The notes under the pieces are model-generated. The model was given only the letters and a program-made list of their open reading frames with translations. It ran no database searches and had not been told where the DNA came from. Position numbers and translations under genes: made by a program. Below are positions 10,111 through 21,063 of a DNA stretch of 64,000 nt, piece by piece (the first letter of the stretch is position 1; each line of letters begins with the position of its first letter). The DNA lies in contig CAVPMW010000008.1 in assembly GCA_963706515.1 (NCBI GenBank), forward strand, positions 186,001 to 250,000. Direction: 5' to 3'. This DNA is from CAVPMW01 sp963706515. GTDB lineage: Bacteria; Chloroflexota; Anaerolineae; Anaerolineales; UBA4823.

Positions 10111-12402
10111 ATGACTGACGTCAAGCCAATCATTCGAACAAATGACCCTCGAAGAAAAAGCCGCGCTGTGCACCGGCGCCAGCTCCTGGACGACCACCCC
10201 GGTGGAACGGCTGGGCGTGCCGGAGATGATCGTCTCGGATGGACCGCACGGCGTCCGCCGGGTTCCCGACGATCATTCTCCGTCATCGCCGAGCTTGCCT
10301 GCCACCTGTTTCCCAACCGCCTCCTGCCCGGCATCGACCTGGGACGTGGCCTTGATGCGCGAAGTGGGTGCAGGCGCTGGCGGAGGAGTGCAATCGCCCT
10401 GAATGTGGATGTCATGCTCGGTCCAGGCAACAACATGAAGCGCACACCGCTGTGCGGGCGCAATTTCGAATATTTCTCCGAGGATCCATACCTGTCCGGC
10501 GAGCTGGCGGCCAGCTTCATCGACGGCGTACAGAGCAAAGGCGTGGGCACCTCGCTCAAGCACTATGCTGCCAACAACCAGGAATACCAGCGCTTCACCA
10601 TCAACGCCGAAGTGGACGAGCGCACCTTGCGCGAAATCTACCTGCCCGCATTCGAGACGGCGGTCAAGGAGGCGCAACCCTGGACGGTGATGTGCGCCTA
10701 TAACAAGGTGAATGGACATATTGTTCCGAACATCATGAGCTGCTTGCCGACATCCTCAAGGATGAATGGGGCTTCGAGGGGTTGGTGGTCTCCGACTGGG
10801 GCGCCGTTCACGATCGCGTGGCGTCACTAAAAGGCGGGCTGGATTTGGAGATGCCCGGCCCGAAGGACCGACGGGTAGCTGAGGTCGTTGAAGCGGTGCG
10901 TTCCGGCGAGCTGGATGAGGCGGTATTGGACGAAGCAGTCCGCCGGATTTTGCTCATCGTCTTCAAGGCCGCAGAGACCCCCAAGGGCGGCGAGTTCGAT
11001 ATCGATGCACACCATAACCTTGCGCAGCAAGATTGCCGCCGAAGGGATGGTGCTGCTCAAGAATGACGGCATCCTGCCATTGAGCAACCCACAGCAGATC
11101 GCCGTGATCGGCCGCGCAGCCAAAAACGCATATTTCCAGGGCGGCGGCAGCTCGCACATCAATCCGACCAAAGTGGCTGTCCCATTCGAGGAACTGCAAA
11201 GCCTGGCCGGAAACGCCGACCATGACCTACGCCGAAGGCTATCCGGCGGACAACAGCTTTCAACAGGCACTTGATCGACGAGGCGGCCGCGGCTGCGCAG
11301 GCAGCGGATGTTGCGCTGCTCTACATCGCCTTGCCGTCGCTACAAGGAATCCGAAGGCTACGATCGGGCCGACCTCGATCTGACCACCCAGCAGGTCGCG
11401 TCTGATCAAGGCGGTGAGCGCGGTCCAGCCGAAGACGGTTGTGATTCTCAACAACGGCTCGGCGGTGGCCATGAGCGACTGGATCGGCGACGCCGCAGCC
11501 GTGCTCGAAGCCTGGATGATGGGGCAGGCGGGCGGCGGGGCGATTGCCGAGGTGCTCTATGGAAAGGTCAATCCATCCGGCAAGCTGGCCGAGACCTTCC
11601 CGCTCAAGCTGTCCGATACACCGGCATATATCAACTATCCCGGCGAAAATGGGCAGGTGCGTTACGGCGAGGGAATTTTCATCGGCTACCGCTACTACGA
11701 CGCCAAAGAGATGCCGGTGCTGTTCCCCTTTGGCTACGGCCTGAGCTATACCACCTTCGCCTACAGCTCGTCCAGGGTATCCGCAAACACCTTCAAGGAT
11801 GTGGACGGCCTGACCGTCTCGGTGGATGTGACCAACACGGGCAAAGTGGCCGGCAAGGAGATCGTCCAGGTGTACGTCCACGATCGACAATCCAGGCTGG
11901 TGCGCCCGCCGAAGGAGCTCAAAGGATTTGCGAAGGTCGAGCTCCAGCCGGGCGAGACCAAAACGGTATCGATCCCGCTCGATTTCCGGTCCTTTGCCTA
12001 TTATCACCCAGCCTACACGCAGCTGGATCACCGAGGATGGCGATTTCGACATCCTGATTGGCGCTTCCTCTGCTGACATCCGTTTTACCGAGACCGTCAC
12101 CCTGCAAATCATCATTGAAACTGCCCTGCATATTGAACCGCGAATCGACGATTCGTGATTGGTTGGCAGACCCGCGCGGTAAGGTGGCAATTGACCCGAT
12201 CTACCGGATGATGACAGCTCAGGAGGGAGGGCTACTCGACGTGGGAGAGGACGGCAGCGATGCAATCGGTATGGACGTTCTGGGTTTCATGCTGGATATG
12301 CCACTGCTCAGCATGCTCCAGTTCGATGAAAGCCAGCTGCCGATGCCTGCCAGGGAGATCGTCGATACGCTCCTGGCTCAGGTGAAGGAAGCAGCCGAAT
12401 AA
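10111..12402 (+). pseudogene. Glycoside hydrolase family 3, beta-glucosidase type, heavily frameshifted
   Basis: ATG 10111 follows a good ribosome site (agaaggag). After an early shift come MTLEEKAALCTGASSW and the substrate loop MIVSDGPHGVRRV, then NNMKRTPLCGRNFEYFSEDP, SLKHYAANNQEYQR (Lys-His pair), MCAYNKVNG, and GLVVSDWGAVHD with the nucleophile Asp at about 10794. The second domain (GMVLLKNDGILPL) and the C-terminal fibronectin-III-like domain (PFGYGLSYTTFAYS, VSVDVTNTGKVAGKEIVQVYV) follow. About eight frame changes break the roughly 763-codon gene. No signal peptide is seen, so it probably hydrolyses imported beta-glucosides in the cytoplasm. It ends just before a strong terminator and closes the glycan-use locus. 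Confidence 0.87.
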
Positions 12403-12437
12403 ACTGAGAGAAACCGACGCTAGAGGTATTCAACTTT

Positions 12438-12471
12438 CCGCCCGGACGGTTATTGGTCCGGGCGGATTTTT
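12438..12471 (+). terminator. Rho-independent terminator closing the glycan-use locus
   Basis: ccgcccggac (12438-12447) pairs perfectly with gtccgggcgg (12456-12465) over an 8-base loop and is followed by ATTTTT. It begins 35 bases after the GH3 stop. Confidence 0.9.
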
Positions 12472-12898
12472 CATTTCGCAGATAAATCAATATTATTTTA
12501 ATCATATTTTCTGAGAAATTGGATATACTTTGTAGTATAAGTTTCTATAGTATAGCTCAGAACTTATTCCAAGAGGGAATTTGAAATATTTCTACGGCAG
12601 TTTGGAATATTTCTTCCATATCGAAATCCAGGCAGCAGGGTTTGCTGCGGCGATAGAAATGCCAGTCTGCCTGAAACCCAGATTTCGGGGCAGCTATCCG
12701 ATGTCACAAATCAGTCGGGATTATTAGTAGAGGGTTATTAATGGCTGGGCGCATGCTGCTTCCCTCGAAGAATCTGCTCCCACATGACATCTACGAGGAG
12801 GTGGTGAGAAAACTCATAGTGTGCGGGTCATGGTATTTCCTATCTCAGAATTATCGGAATTCAGAACACATCTTAACTAGTCTATGAAAGGGCTTGGA
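12472..12898 (+). other. Long leader region with a nested RNA-like structure
   Basis: This stretch has no convincing gene. The AT-rich part (12480-12620) contains two similar pieces, gaaatatttct and ggaatatttct. At 12622-12687 a nested fold is possible: cgaaatc (12622-12628) with gatttcg (12681-12687), and caggcag (12629-12635) with ctgcctg (12667-12673), with a small GCAG..CTGC element inside. It may be the leader of the downstream nucleotidase mRNA. I could not match it to a known riboswitch class. gaggaggtgg at about 12796 resembles a ribosome site but no start codon follows it closely. Confidence 0.35.
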
Positions 12899-15800
12899 AT
12901 GAAAACTAGATCAATCCACCGACCAGCAGTATTTGTGCTGGTAATTATCGTTCTGGTGACGACGCTTGGCGTACCGATGGCTGCCCAGGGCAGTACACCG
13001 AAGCCCGAATTTGCAATTTTCTTCGTTTCGGACGGCATGCGCCAGGATCTCGTAGAATCCTATGCCAGCCATGGCTTACTTCCGACGATGAACAGCCTGC
13101 TACAAAACGGCGCCAAAGCTGCCGATGGGGGCTTACTGACCCAAGCGCCGCCAAACACTGGCGCTGGATGGTACAGTCTGGCAACAGGCGCCTGGCCTGG
13201 CGTGCACGGCTCGACCAACAATACCTTTGCGATCAACGGCGCTCCGTTCGCGAATCGTACGGGATCGTTCGATACCGGTGTACTTCAGGCGGAGACATTA
13301 GCTCAAGCCGCCGAACGCGGCGGCAAGAAGGTCGCCCAGATCGAATGGGCTGGGGGCAGGGTTGGGGTCATCAACGGCCCGACTGTAGATTACATAACCT
13401 TCCTGTCCGGACGAGGAGTAGCCACGAATTACATCAGCTCAAGCGATAATGCAGCCTTCGTTGCCTCTTTTGGACTTCAATTTGATCATCCCGCCGGATT
13501 TGCGGGGCAAGCGCCATTTGCGGGAGCAGCCCCGGTAGACGCTTCCGGTTGGAGCAACACACCTGCGTCCTACAGCCCTGCCAAGGAAATGCGCCTGCGC
13601 GTCCTGGATTTCGGCACGGACAAGTACGGGCTGAACGCGTTCATTTTCGATTCGACCAATGATGGACACGCCAACTACGACCGTGTTTTGTTCTCACCGA
13701 CCAAGGACGGAGCTAACGCGGTGGCAAATTTGCGTGCCAGCCAATGGGGCGACGTGAAAGTCCAGATCGTCGGCGGCGCTCTCGCCGGGTTGACGGCTGG
13801 TTTCCTGGTGAAGGTGGAGAAGCTCGCTCCCGACCTTTCAAAAGTGCGGCTGTTCCACACTTCGGTCACCCGGGCGAATGCCAGCTGGACCGGCTGGTCC
13901 GAGCCTGGTTTCACCGGCGATTTCGCAGAGTATGTGGCGCAGAAGTTCCCAACCGCTACCGCAGCCGACTTCGCTGTACTCGAATCCGGTATTGTCAGCG
14001 AGGAGACTTACGCTCAGCAAGGTCTCTATTGGGAAACCGGTCATTTCCCGCTGATCAAGTACATCATGAAGAAATATAAACCGGATCTGGCGATGGTAGG
14101 TTACCCAACCACCGATGAGTTCCAGCATCAATTCTTAGGGTTGATCTCTCCAATACTCCCGAACGGGGCGCCCAACCCTGCCTACGATGATGTGGAGGTG
14201 AATGGCACACCGGATCACCGCGTTGCGCAGCGATCAGCCTTTATCCAGCGGGCATACCAGGGCGCGGATGCGACCCTGCGGCTGGTCATCGGTGGTATGC
14301 CGAAGAACGTCAGCACCTTCGTGTCTTCGGACCATGGCTTTGCACCCCAGTTCCTGGCGATCGATGCCAGCAAACCTCTGGTAGATCTAGGTCTACTTTC
14401 CAGGCCGCAAACCTCCAATTGCAGACCTGCAACCGGGGAGACAATCGGTAAAGCCAAGGCCTGCTGGGCTGGCGGTACGGTTCAGATCTATTTGAATCTC
14501 GCCGGACGTGATCCGGTTGGCGGTGGCTTCCAGCAGGTTGCTGCTGCTGACGAGGCATCTACTGTAGCCAGCATCAAAGCCGCATTCCTTGCACTCAGCG
14601 ATCCAAATGACTGGACCGGGGATGGCGTACCAGAAGGATGGACGATGATCGACCGGGCATTCACCAAGGCAGAGGCGCGTTATATCCCCAACGGTCCCAA
14701 CAGCACGGCTGATATGGCGCACCCCACACGCACCGGTGATCTGGTTGTCTTCGCTTACCCGCCTTACCAGTATGACGCTGAGACGCCCGGTACGCTGGTA
14801 GCCCGCTCAGCCTTCTTCGGACAGCATGGTTACGTGCCAGACGTGCAGAACCTGGACGCGAATGTCAACATGCGCGCCACCTTCATCGCTGGAGGCGGCA
14901 GCGTGCAGCCCAATGTAGTGGCGAGTGGGCTGCGCACGATTGACCTTGCCCCCACCATCGCTTACCTGCTGGGCATACCGGAACCGCAGCATTCCCAAGG
15001 GATGGTGCGCCTGGATTTGCTGAAAGGCGGTGATGCTCGCACCCTGGTACCGGTCGTTGGTCTGACCGACTATCATGGTCAGCTCGACCCGACCACAATG
15101 CTTATGGACGGAAGAAATGTGTCGGTCGGCGGTGCTGCGCAGCTGGCAACGCTCTTCGACCAGGAAGCGGCTCAACTTCCTGATAATTCCTTCCTGTTCG
15201 CCTCGGGTGATAACGTTGGTGCTTCTCCGGCGAATTCGGGCCTTCTGCAGGATACGCCGACCATCGACGTGGAGAATGCCTGGGGTCTTCAAGCCACTTC
15301 CTATGGCAACCATGAGTTTGATTACGGCATTCCGCGCTTGCAACAGCACCAGGCGCGGGCAAACTTCCCGTTCCTGGGAGCTAACATCGTCGATGAGACC
15401 ACGTTGTTGAACCCGGATTGGGTGCAAGGAACGCATGTCTTCGATTTCGGCGGTCTGCCGGTCGGCGTGATCGGTATCGAGCTTGAGAATACTCCTGAGC
15501 TCGTCAGTGCGGGGGCTACCGCGGGTTTGAAGTTCTTGCCCGCTATAGACACCATTCGCAGGGAATCCGAAAACCTCCGCCAGAATGGCGTAAGGGTTCA
15601 GATCGTACTGATCCACGAAGGTAGCGCTTTAGGTCAAAATGCTGTGGACGGCAATCCTGCTATCCCGTGGGATGGACCGATCGTGACCATTGCTCAAGGC
15701 ATCCAGGATACAACCGTAGACGTGATCCTGGCAGGGCATACCCACCGCATCTCGAATATGATGGTCGGTAGAATCCTGGTCGCTGAAGGATTGAATGCCG

Positions 15801-16589
15801 GGGCAAGCTATTCGGTTCGTGCAGATGGTTGTCCAGGGTGGAGATGTTGAATGGGCCGGCGCGGCAACCCGCGTCGCTAAAAACCTCGGCGTAGCCAGGC
15901 GCCCAGACGTCCAGGCTATCGTGGACGACGCAAATGCTCAGACGGCTGTGCTGCGCAATCAAGTGATCGGCACCCAGCAGTTTGATATCCTCCGTGCTCC
16001 CACCCGCCTGTTCGAGTCGGCGATGGGCAACATGGTGGCGGATGCGATGCGCCTGAAATACCCGGGAGTGGATGCCGCCTACACCAACTCTGGCGGGCTG
16101 CGCCAGGACCTCCTTTGCGCGCCGCCAAGTGCAGGTGAGCTGCCCTGCGAAATCACCTGGGGCGAGATGTTCAGCGTCCTGCCTTTCGGCAACCGCACGG
16201 TTATTGAGACCCTGACGGGCGCCCAACTGGAGCAAGCCTACTTGAATGGCTTCTCGCCGGTATGCAACCCGGCAATCGCTACCGGTCGCTTCCCGCAGAT
16301 TTCGGGGCTCAAAGTTACCTTTGCTTGCAACGGTTTGACACCGGTCATTACGGGAATGTGGAAAACCCCGAATGGTATCGGAGGAGTGCAAACCCCCATC
16401 GGTCCTGCTGATCCTGTCCGGTTTGTCACCAATGACTTTATGTACACCGGCGGCGACGGATATACCGTGTTCCAGCAAGGTACGGACGTCCTCCAGCCGG
16501 GTGATGACTTGCTGCAGGTATCTATTGATTATGTGACCGCCAACTCGCCGGTTGGACCGGTGGTTGAAGGTCGTATTACTGGCCCATAA
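12899..16589 (+). CDS. Secreted phosphodiesterase (alkaline-phosphatase superfamily) fused to a 5'-nucleotidase, one frameshift
   Basis: ATG 12899 is preferred over the in-frame ATG 12884 because aaaggg lies 6 bases before it and a clean signal peptide follows (MKTRSIHRPAVFVLVIIVLV). Residues about 35-720 are a type I phosphodiesterase/nucleotide-pyrophosphatase domain with metal and catalytic motifs FFVSDGMRQDL, PPNTGAGWYSLATGAWPGVHG, PTTDEFQHQ and SSDHGF. Residues about 725-1225 are a 5'-nucleotidase: metallophosphoesterase motifs DYHGQL, SGDN, GNHEFDYG and GHTH, then the nucleotide-binding C-terminal domain (YTNSGGLRQDL). A single shift near 15825 (GASYSV to VQMVVQGGDVEW) divides it into 983 plus about 250 residues. 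It probably strips phosphate from extracellular nucleotides and their derivatives in two steps. The shift could be a sequencing error. Confidence 0.85.
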
Positions 16590-16603
16590 CCAATCAAATT
16601 TAG

Positions 16604-16641
16604 ACCCAGAGAGCTGCTTATTTTTGAGCAGCCCTCTGGGT
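16604..16641 (+). terminator. Hairpin terminator after the nucleotidase gene
   Basis: acccagagagctgct pairs with the downstream arm gagcagccctctgggt across a T-rich loop, starting 15 bases after the stop. No long T run follows, so it may end transcription or protect the mRNA end. Confidence 0.6.
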
Positions 16642-16714
16642 ATATAACACATGCAACATTGTGATGCCTGCTTTCGGCGGGTGTCCCTGAAACCCTCGAT
16701 TGAACTACTGAGAT

Positions 16715-16763
16715 AAAAAAGAAAGAAGCAGCGATCCAGTCAAAACCAGATCGCTGCTTCTTC
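16715..16763 (-). terminator. Rho-independent terminator of the repeat-rich surface protein gene
   Basis: Read on the - strand, agaagcagcgatc (complement of 16749-16761) pairs with the complement of 16724-16736 and is followed by a run of T (complement of the A-rich 16713-16723). It lies just after the - strand stop at 16779, facing the + strand gene, so the two genes end convergently. Confidence 0.85.
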
Positions 16764-16778
16764 TCGAACCTGGGGGAA

Positions 16779-19700
16779 TTAATTTTCCAACAGGGCTAGA
16801 AATACTCTGATTGCTTTGACGGTAGTCTGTGCGACATTCGAAACTACCGGGTTCGTTGCGTAGGATCCGGATCCAGTAGCAGAATTCGTTACAGATCCCG
16901 CCAGCACATCCGCAAGCGTGGTGGTGTAGCTGCCAGTGCAGGTGATCGATGCGGCAGGAGCTAGGCTCGCTGTCGACCGGGCAGGTAACATCGGTGAGCT
17001 TATCGTCTGTCACAGTAAACGGACCTGCCAGGGTTACGTCCCCGGTGTTGGTCAGCAGGTAGGTGTAGTTGATCACCTTGCCAGGCTGGCCGAACACAGT
17101 CGGTGTGGCGGTCTTCGTCAGCGTCAGACCTGGGCCAGCCGGGTTGATGACGAAATTGCCGGCAGAAGCGCCGGTGAGGCATGCTGTAGTTTAACGAGTC
17201 TTCTGGGATGAAGTCCGCAGTGACCGCATATGTACCAACATTCGTGGGAGCGGTAGCCGAGCCGTCATACCGTATGTTGAGGACATTGCCGGGTATAGAG
17301 CCGGTGACGACGGCTGCCTGCGGCAACCCATTGAAGACGACCGGTGAGTTGGTCACAGACAGGGTCGGTGTGACCGGGTTGATGACGAAATTACCGGCAG
17401 AAGCGCCGCTGAGATTGTTGTAGTTGGTCGTATCGGTTGGAGTGAAGTCCGCGGTGACTGCATACGTGCCTGCATTCGTCGGGGCGGTCGCAGAGCCGTC
17501 ATACATAATGTTGCTGACGGCGCCAGGCACAGAGCCCAGCACGACTGCCGCCTGTGGCGAGCCATTGTACGTGACCGGTGAATTGGTCACGGAAACGGTT
17601 GGCGTGGCTTTGGTGATGACGAAATTGCCGGCAGAGGCGCCGGTGAGGCTGGTGTAGTTGAGTGTATCGGTTGGGGTGAAGTCCGCGGTAACTGCATACG
17701 TGCCAGTGTTTGTGGGGACAGTTGCCGAGCCGTCATAGCGAACGTTGCTGACGTTTCCCGCCACTGAAGGGGTGACGACGGCTGCCTGGGCCAGGCCATT
17801 GTAGACGACCGGTGAGTTGGTCACAGACAGGGTTGGCGTAGCCTGGGTGATGGTGAGGTCATCGCCGACGTAGCTCAGGGTGTAGTTGGCGGAGAGCGCC
17901 AGGCTGCCCTGAGTGATGGCGTAGGTGCCCACGTCCTCACCGGCATCGCGGGTCAGTGCACCGCTGAAGGCATCCGTGCCGACGAGCGTAGCCGGAGGTA
18001 ACCTGGTAGGTGAGCTCCGGGTCGGGGTCGCCGTAGACCTTGGTCTGTGGATCGGCGGTGACGGTGATTGGGCGCTCGGTGATGGTCAGGTCATCGCCGA
18101 CGTAGCTCGAGGTCGTAGTTGGCAGAGAGCGCCAGTGTTCCCTGGGTGATGGCATACGTGCCCACGTCCTCGCCGGGGTCGCGGGCCAGCTCGCCGCTGA
18201 AGTCATCCGTGCCGACGAGCGAGCCGGAGGTGACCTGGTAGGTTAGCTCCGGGTCGGGGTCGCCGTAGACCTTGGTCTGTGGATCGGCGGTGACGGTGAT
18301 TGGGAGCTGGGAGATAACGAAATCACCGGCAGGTTCGTCGGTGAGGTCGGCGTAGTTGAGCGTGTCCTCGGGGGTGAAGTCCGCGGTGACCGCGTAGGTG
18401 CCCGCGTCCGTTGGGATGGTCGCAAAGCCATCATACAAGACGTTGCTGACTTCGCCGTCCACAGAGCCGGTGACGACGGCTGCCTGCGGCGTGCCATCAT
18501 AGACGACCGGTGAGTTGTCCACGGAAAGCGTCGGGGTAGCCTGGGTGATGGTCAGGAAGTCGCCTACATAGGTCAGGTGGTAATTTGTGGAGAGCGCCAG
18601 GGTTCCCTGAGTGATGTCGTATGTGCCTACGTCCTCTCCGGGGTCGCGTGCCAGCTCGCCGGTGAAAGCATCGCTGCCAACCAGCGAGCCGGTAACCTGG
18701 TAGGTGAGCTCAGGGTCGGGGTCGCCGTAGACCTTGGTCTGAGGATCGGCGGTGACAGCGATTGGGCGCTGCAGGATGACAAAATCACCGGCAGGTTCGT
18801 CGGTTAGGCTGGCGTAGTTGAGCGTGTCCTCGGGGGTAAAGTCCGCGGTGACCGCGTAGGTGCCTGCGTCGGTCGGGACGGTCGCCGAGCCGTCATACAG
18901 GATGTTGTCGACGGTGCCCAGTTCCAGAGGAGGCGACGACGGCTGCCTGCGGCGTGCCATCATAGACGACCGGTGAGTTATCCACGGAAAGCGTCGGGGT
19001 AGCCTGGGTGATGGTGAAATCCGCGCCGATGTAGCTCAGGTCATAGTTGGGGGAAAGCGCCAGGGTTCCCTGAGTGATGGCATAGGTGCCCACGTCATCT
19101 CCGGTGTCGCGGGTCAATTCGCCGGAGAAGTCATCCGTGCCGACGAGCGTACCAGTAACCTGGTAGGTGAGCGCCGGGTCGGGGTCGCCGTAGACCTTGG
19201 TCTGGGGATCGGCGGTGACAGTGATTGGGCGCTGGGTGATGGTCAGGTCATCGCCGATGTAGGTCAGGTCGTAGTTCGATGAGAGCGCCAGGGTGCCCTG
19301 CTTGATGGCATACGCGCCCACGTCCTCACCCGCGATCGCGGGTCAAAGAGCCGCTGAAGGCATCGCTGCCAACCGAGCGAGCCGAGTAACCTGGTAGGTG
19401 AGCACCGGGTCGGGATCGCCGTAGACCTTGGTCTGGGGATCGGCGGTGACGGTGATCGGGAGCTGTGTTAACAGTAACGGTTTGGTTTCCGGTGCTGCTG
19501 CTGAAGTTCACATCGCCGCTGTACGTAGCGGTGATCAGGTGCGAGCCGCTGCCGACCGCGCTGGGCGTGTAGCTGACGGAGCAGGTGGATGTCCCACCGC
19601 TGCCGGAAAGCGTGCACGGGCTCGTCACGAAAGACCCGCTGCCGCCTGTGGTCCAGCTGACCGTTCCGCTGGGCGTATTGCTGCCGGAAGCGCGGGTGAC

Positions 19701-20391
19701 GGTCGCCACACAGGAGATGCTGGAGCCATACGTGACCACCGGGGTTCCGCTGCCGCAGTTAACGGTCGTTGTCGTTGCGACTGGAAGCGTGTAAGTGACC
19801 GTGATCTGCATGTAGTCAACTGTCGCGGTTCTTGTCTGCAAAGGTACTTCTGGTTAACTGCGAAAGAGCTACCCCGAAGTTAGTGGCATTGATGTCGGCA
19901 ACCGTCCAGGTTGTTCCCCATAAATCGGCACGTGCCGCCGTAGGTGGCTGTCGCCAAACGAAGTTGGCCAGGCTGATCCGGTTGCAGCTTTATTATTGCC
20001 AGCAAGCGCGCCACCTTTAATCAGACTGACCACGTTGTCTGTAACATTTGGGCAAGTACCATTCGCCTGGCTCGCGATTATGACGACCGTTATGCCATTG
20101 ATCGTAGAGCCAGCCGGGATTGCGAAGCCATATTGGGTCCCTACAAGGTAATTGAGTGTTGCGATTAAGAGAAACAAGGTCTGTAGTCGCATAAGGCGTA
20201 CCAGTAGTCGTAATATTTCCGGGTTCGTCCAGGCCACAGTACCGCTACGCCGGCAACGCTGGTGCCAACGCCCGGGTTCTTAGGGCCCGGAAGACGCAGC
20301 GAGTGCCTGGATGACCGGCAGGACGGCAATTAATACCATAATGACAGCCGTTACCGTACAGGCGCGGCAGGGTCAATTTTTTAATTTTCAT
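16779..20391 (-). pseudogene. Large secreted repeat protein (Ig-like, MBG and DUF11 modules), frameshifted
   Basis: The start at 20391 has an aaggag ribosome site and reads MKIKKLTLPR; after an early shift comes a hydrophobic signal segment (TVTAVIMVLIAVLPVIQALA). An N-terminal part of about 180 residues leads to an Ig-like domain (VTYGSSISCVATVTRASGSN). The core is ten modules of about 75 residues of two kinds: MBG-like (TVTADPQTKVYGDPDPELTY) and YDG/Ig-like (VTNSPVVYNG.. YDGSATVPTN.. GTYAVTADFTP). The tail is a DUF11-type domain (GKVINYTYLLTNTGDVTLAG). No LPXTG or membrane anchor is visible at the C terminus (KAIRVFLALLEN). About seven frame changes lie mostly at module borders, where sequencing or assembly of repeats often fails. 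Probably an extracellular adhesin or envelope protein; ligand unknown. Confidence 0.75.
17150..19460 (-). repeat. Ten tandem protein-coding modules of two alternating types
   Basis: From the N terminus (19460) to the C terminus (17150): five MBG-like copies are marked by the DNA for TKVYGDPDP near 19421, 19189, 18727, 18269 and 18033, and five YDG/Ig-like copies by the DNA for GTYAVTADF near 18844, 18383, 17686, 17451 and 17217. The order is B-B-A-B-A-B-B-A-A-A (B = MBG, A = Ig-like). Units are about 225-235 bp and highly similar in DNA, which suggests recent duplication. Confidence 0.8.
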
Positions 20392-20403
20392 AACATTCTC
20401 CTT

Positions 20404-20961
20404 AATGATTGAAAGCTAATAATAGAGGAAATTTGGGGAAACTCGCCATATGAATAACCCTGGCGATGACAGGTGAGTACGAAGATCATTTTCAATTCTC
20501 ATGTCCGTCGAAATAACTCTCCCTCTGTGTAAACATGATTTGTGGGTCTCTCTCCTGGCATGCGTCCGGCTTAATTCACCGGCCTCGGGTAATGCGAGAA
20601 ATGGATTTTTGATGACTTATTCAAGTCCCTTCCCAGATGACTTAAAAAATTTATTACCAATTCCCCCGGAATGGCTATTTTTCATGCCTGTAATTTATCA
20701 AAAAAACGTAAAGAAGGGCTGTTAAACCATCAATATTGTGAAGTCGAATGGCTGACCGATTTGTCTGCTCTCGCGGCTGAGGTCCGCCATAGTGAAGCAT
20801 CCAGATATTTTCCACACTGCCGGGCAAGCTCATCGATTACCTGGATATAACCTGTCGCACAAGAATGATGCGGTTCTCTTTCCAGGCGCGCCCAATGCCT
20901 GCCTGAGCTTGCTGCACTCCGTCCCAAGGATTAATGAATTTGAGAGGAAAAGTTGTCCAAA
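20404..20961. other. Intergenic stretch without a supported gene
   Basis: About 560 bases between two divergently transcribed genes. Short open frames occur (20501-20725 on +, 20730-20927 on -) but neither has a recognisable family or a good ribosome site. It presumably holds the promoter of the surface-protein gene on its left side. Confidence 0.5.
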
Positions 20962-20981
20962 CAAATGTCATATGACATTTG
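20962..20981. promoter_or_regulatory. 20-bp perfect palindrome, probable operator
   Basis: caaatgtcatatgacatttg is a perfect inverted repeat without spacer, sitting just upstream of the -35 element proposed for the LacI-type gene at 21064. Palindromes of this size at a repressor gene usually bind a dimeric regulator. LacI operators often have a central CG, which this one lacks, so another regulator is possible. Confidence 0.5.
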
Positions 20982-20985
20982 TCAC

Positions 20986-21062
20986 TTGTTTTGGATTACA
21001 AAATCCGCGATAATGTTATCGATAACGGGATCGATAACAGGAACGATAACGGGATCGATAAC
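20986..21062 (+). promoter_or_regulatory. Promoter and 12-bp-periodic GATAAC array before the LacI-type gene
   Basis: TTGTTT (20986-20991) and GATAAT (21009-21014) are 17 bases apart, a plausible sigma-70-type promoter. Starting with that GATAAT, the hexamer GATAAY recurs every 12 bases at 21009, 21021, 21033, 21045 and 21057. The 12-bp perfect palindrome gttatcgataac (21015-21026), with the central CG typical of LacI operators, would overlap the start of transcription. This suggests autorepression by the adjacent regulator. Confidence 0.5.
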
Positions 21063-21063
21063 G

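Noticed and set aside
11321..12265. Long open frame on the - strand opposite the GH3 gene
   Set aside because: The + strand carries clear GH3 motifs; the reverse frame has a composition typical of an antisense shadow.
16647..16675. atgcaacattgtgatgcc considered as a - strand sigma-54 promoter
   Set aside because: Spacing between the two elements is two bases too long and no - strand gene starts nearby.
17150..19460. Regular repeats considered as a CRISPR array
   Set aside because: Units are about 230 bp, in frame and protein-coding; no short repeats with unique spacers.
20501..20725. 74-residue open frame on the + strand
   Set aside because: No family resemblance, no ribosome site, lies in a divergent promoter region.
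20730..20927. 65-residue open frame on the - strand, considered as a transposase remnant
   Set aside because: No recognisable transposase motif or inverted repeat ends.
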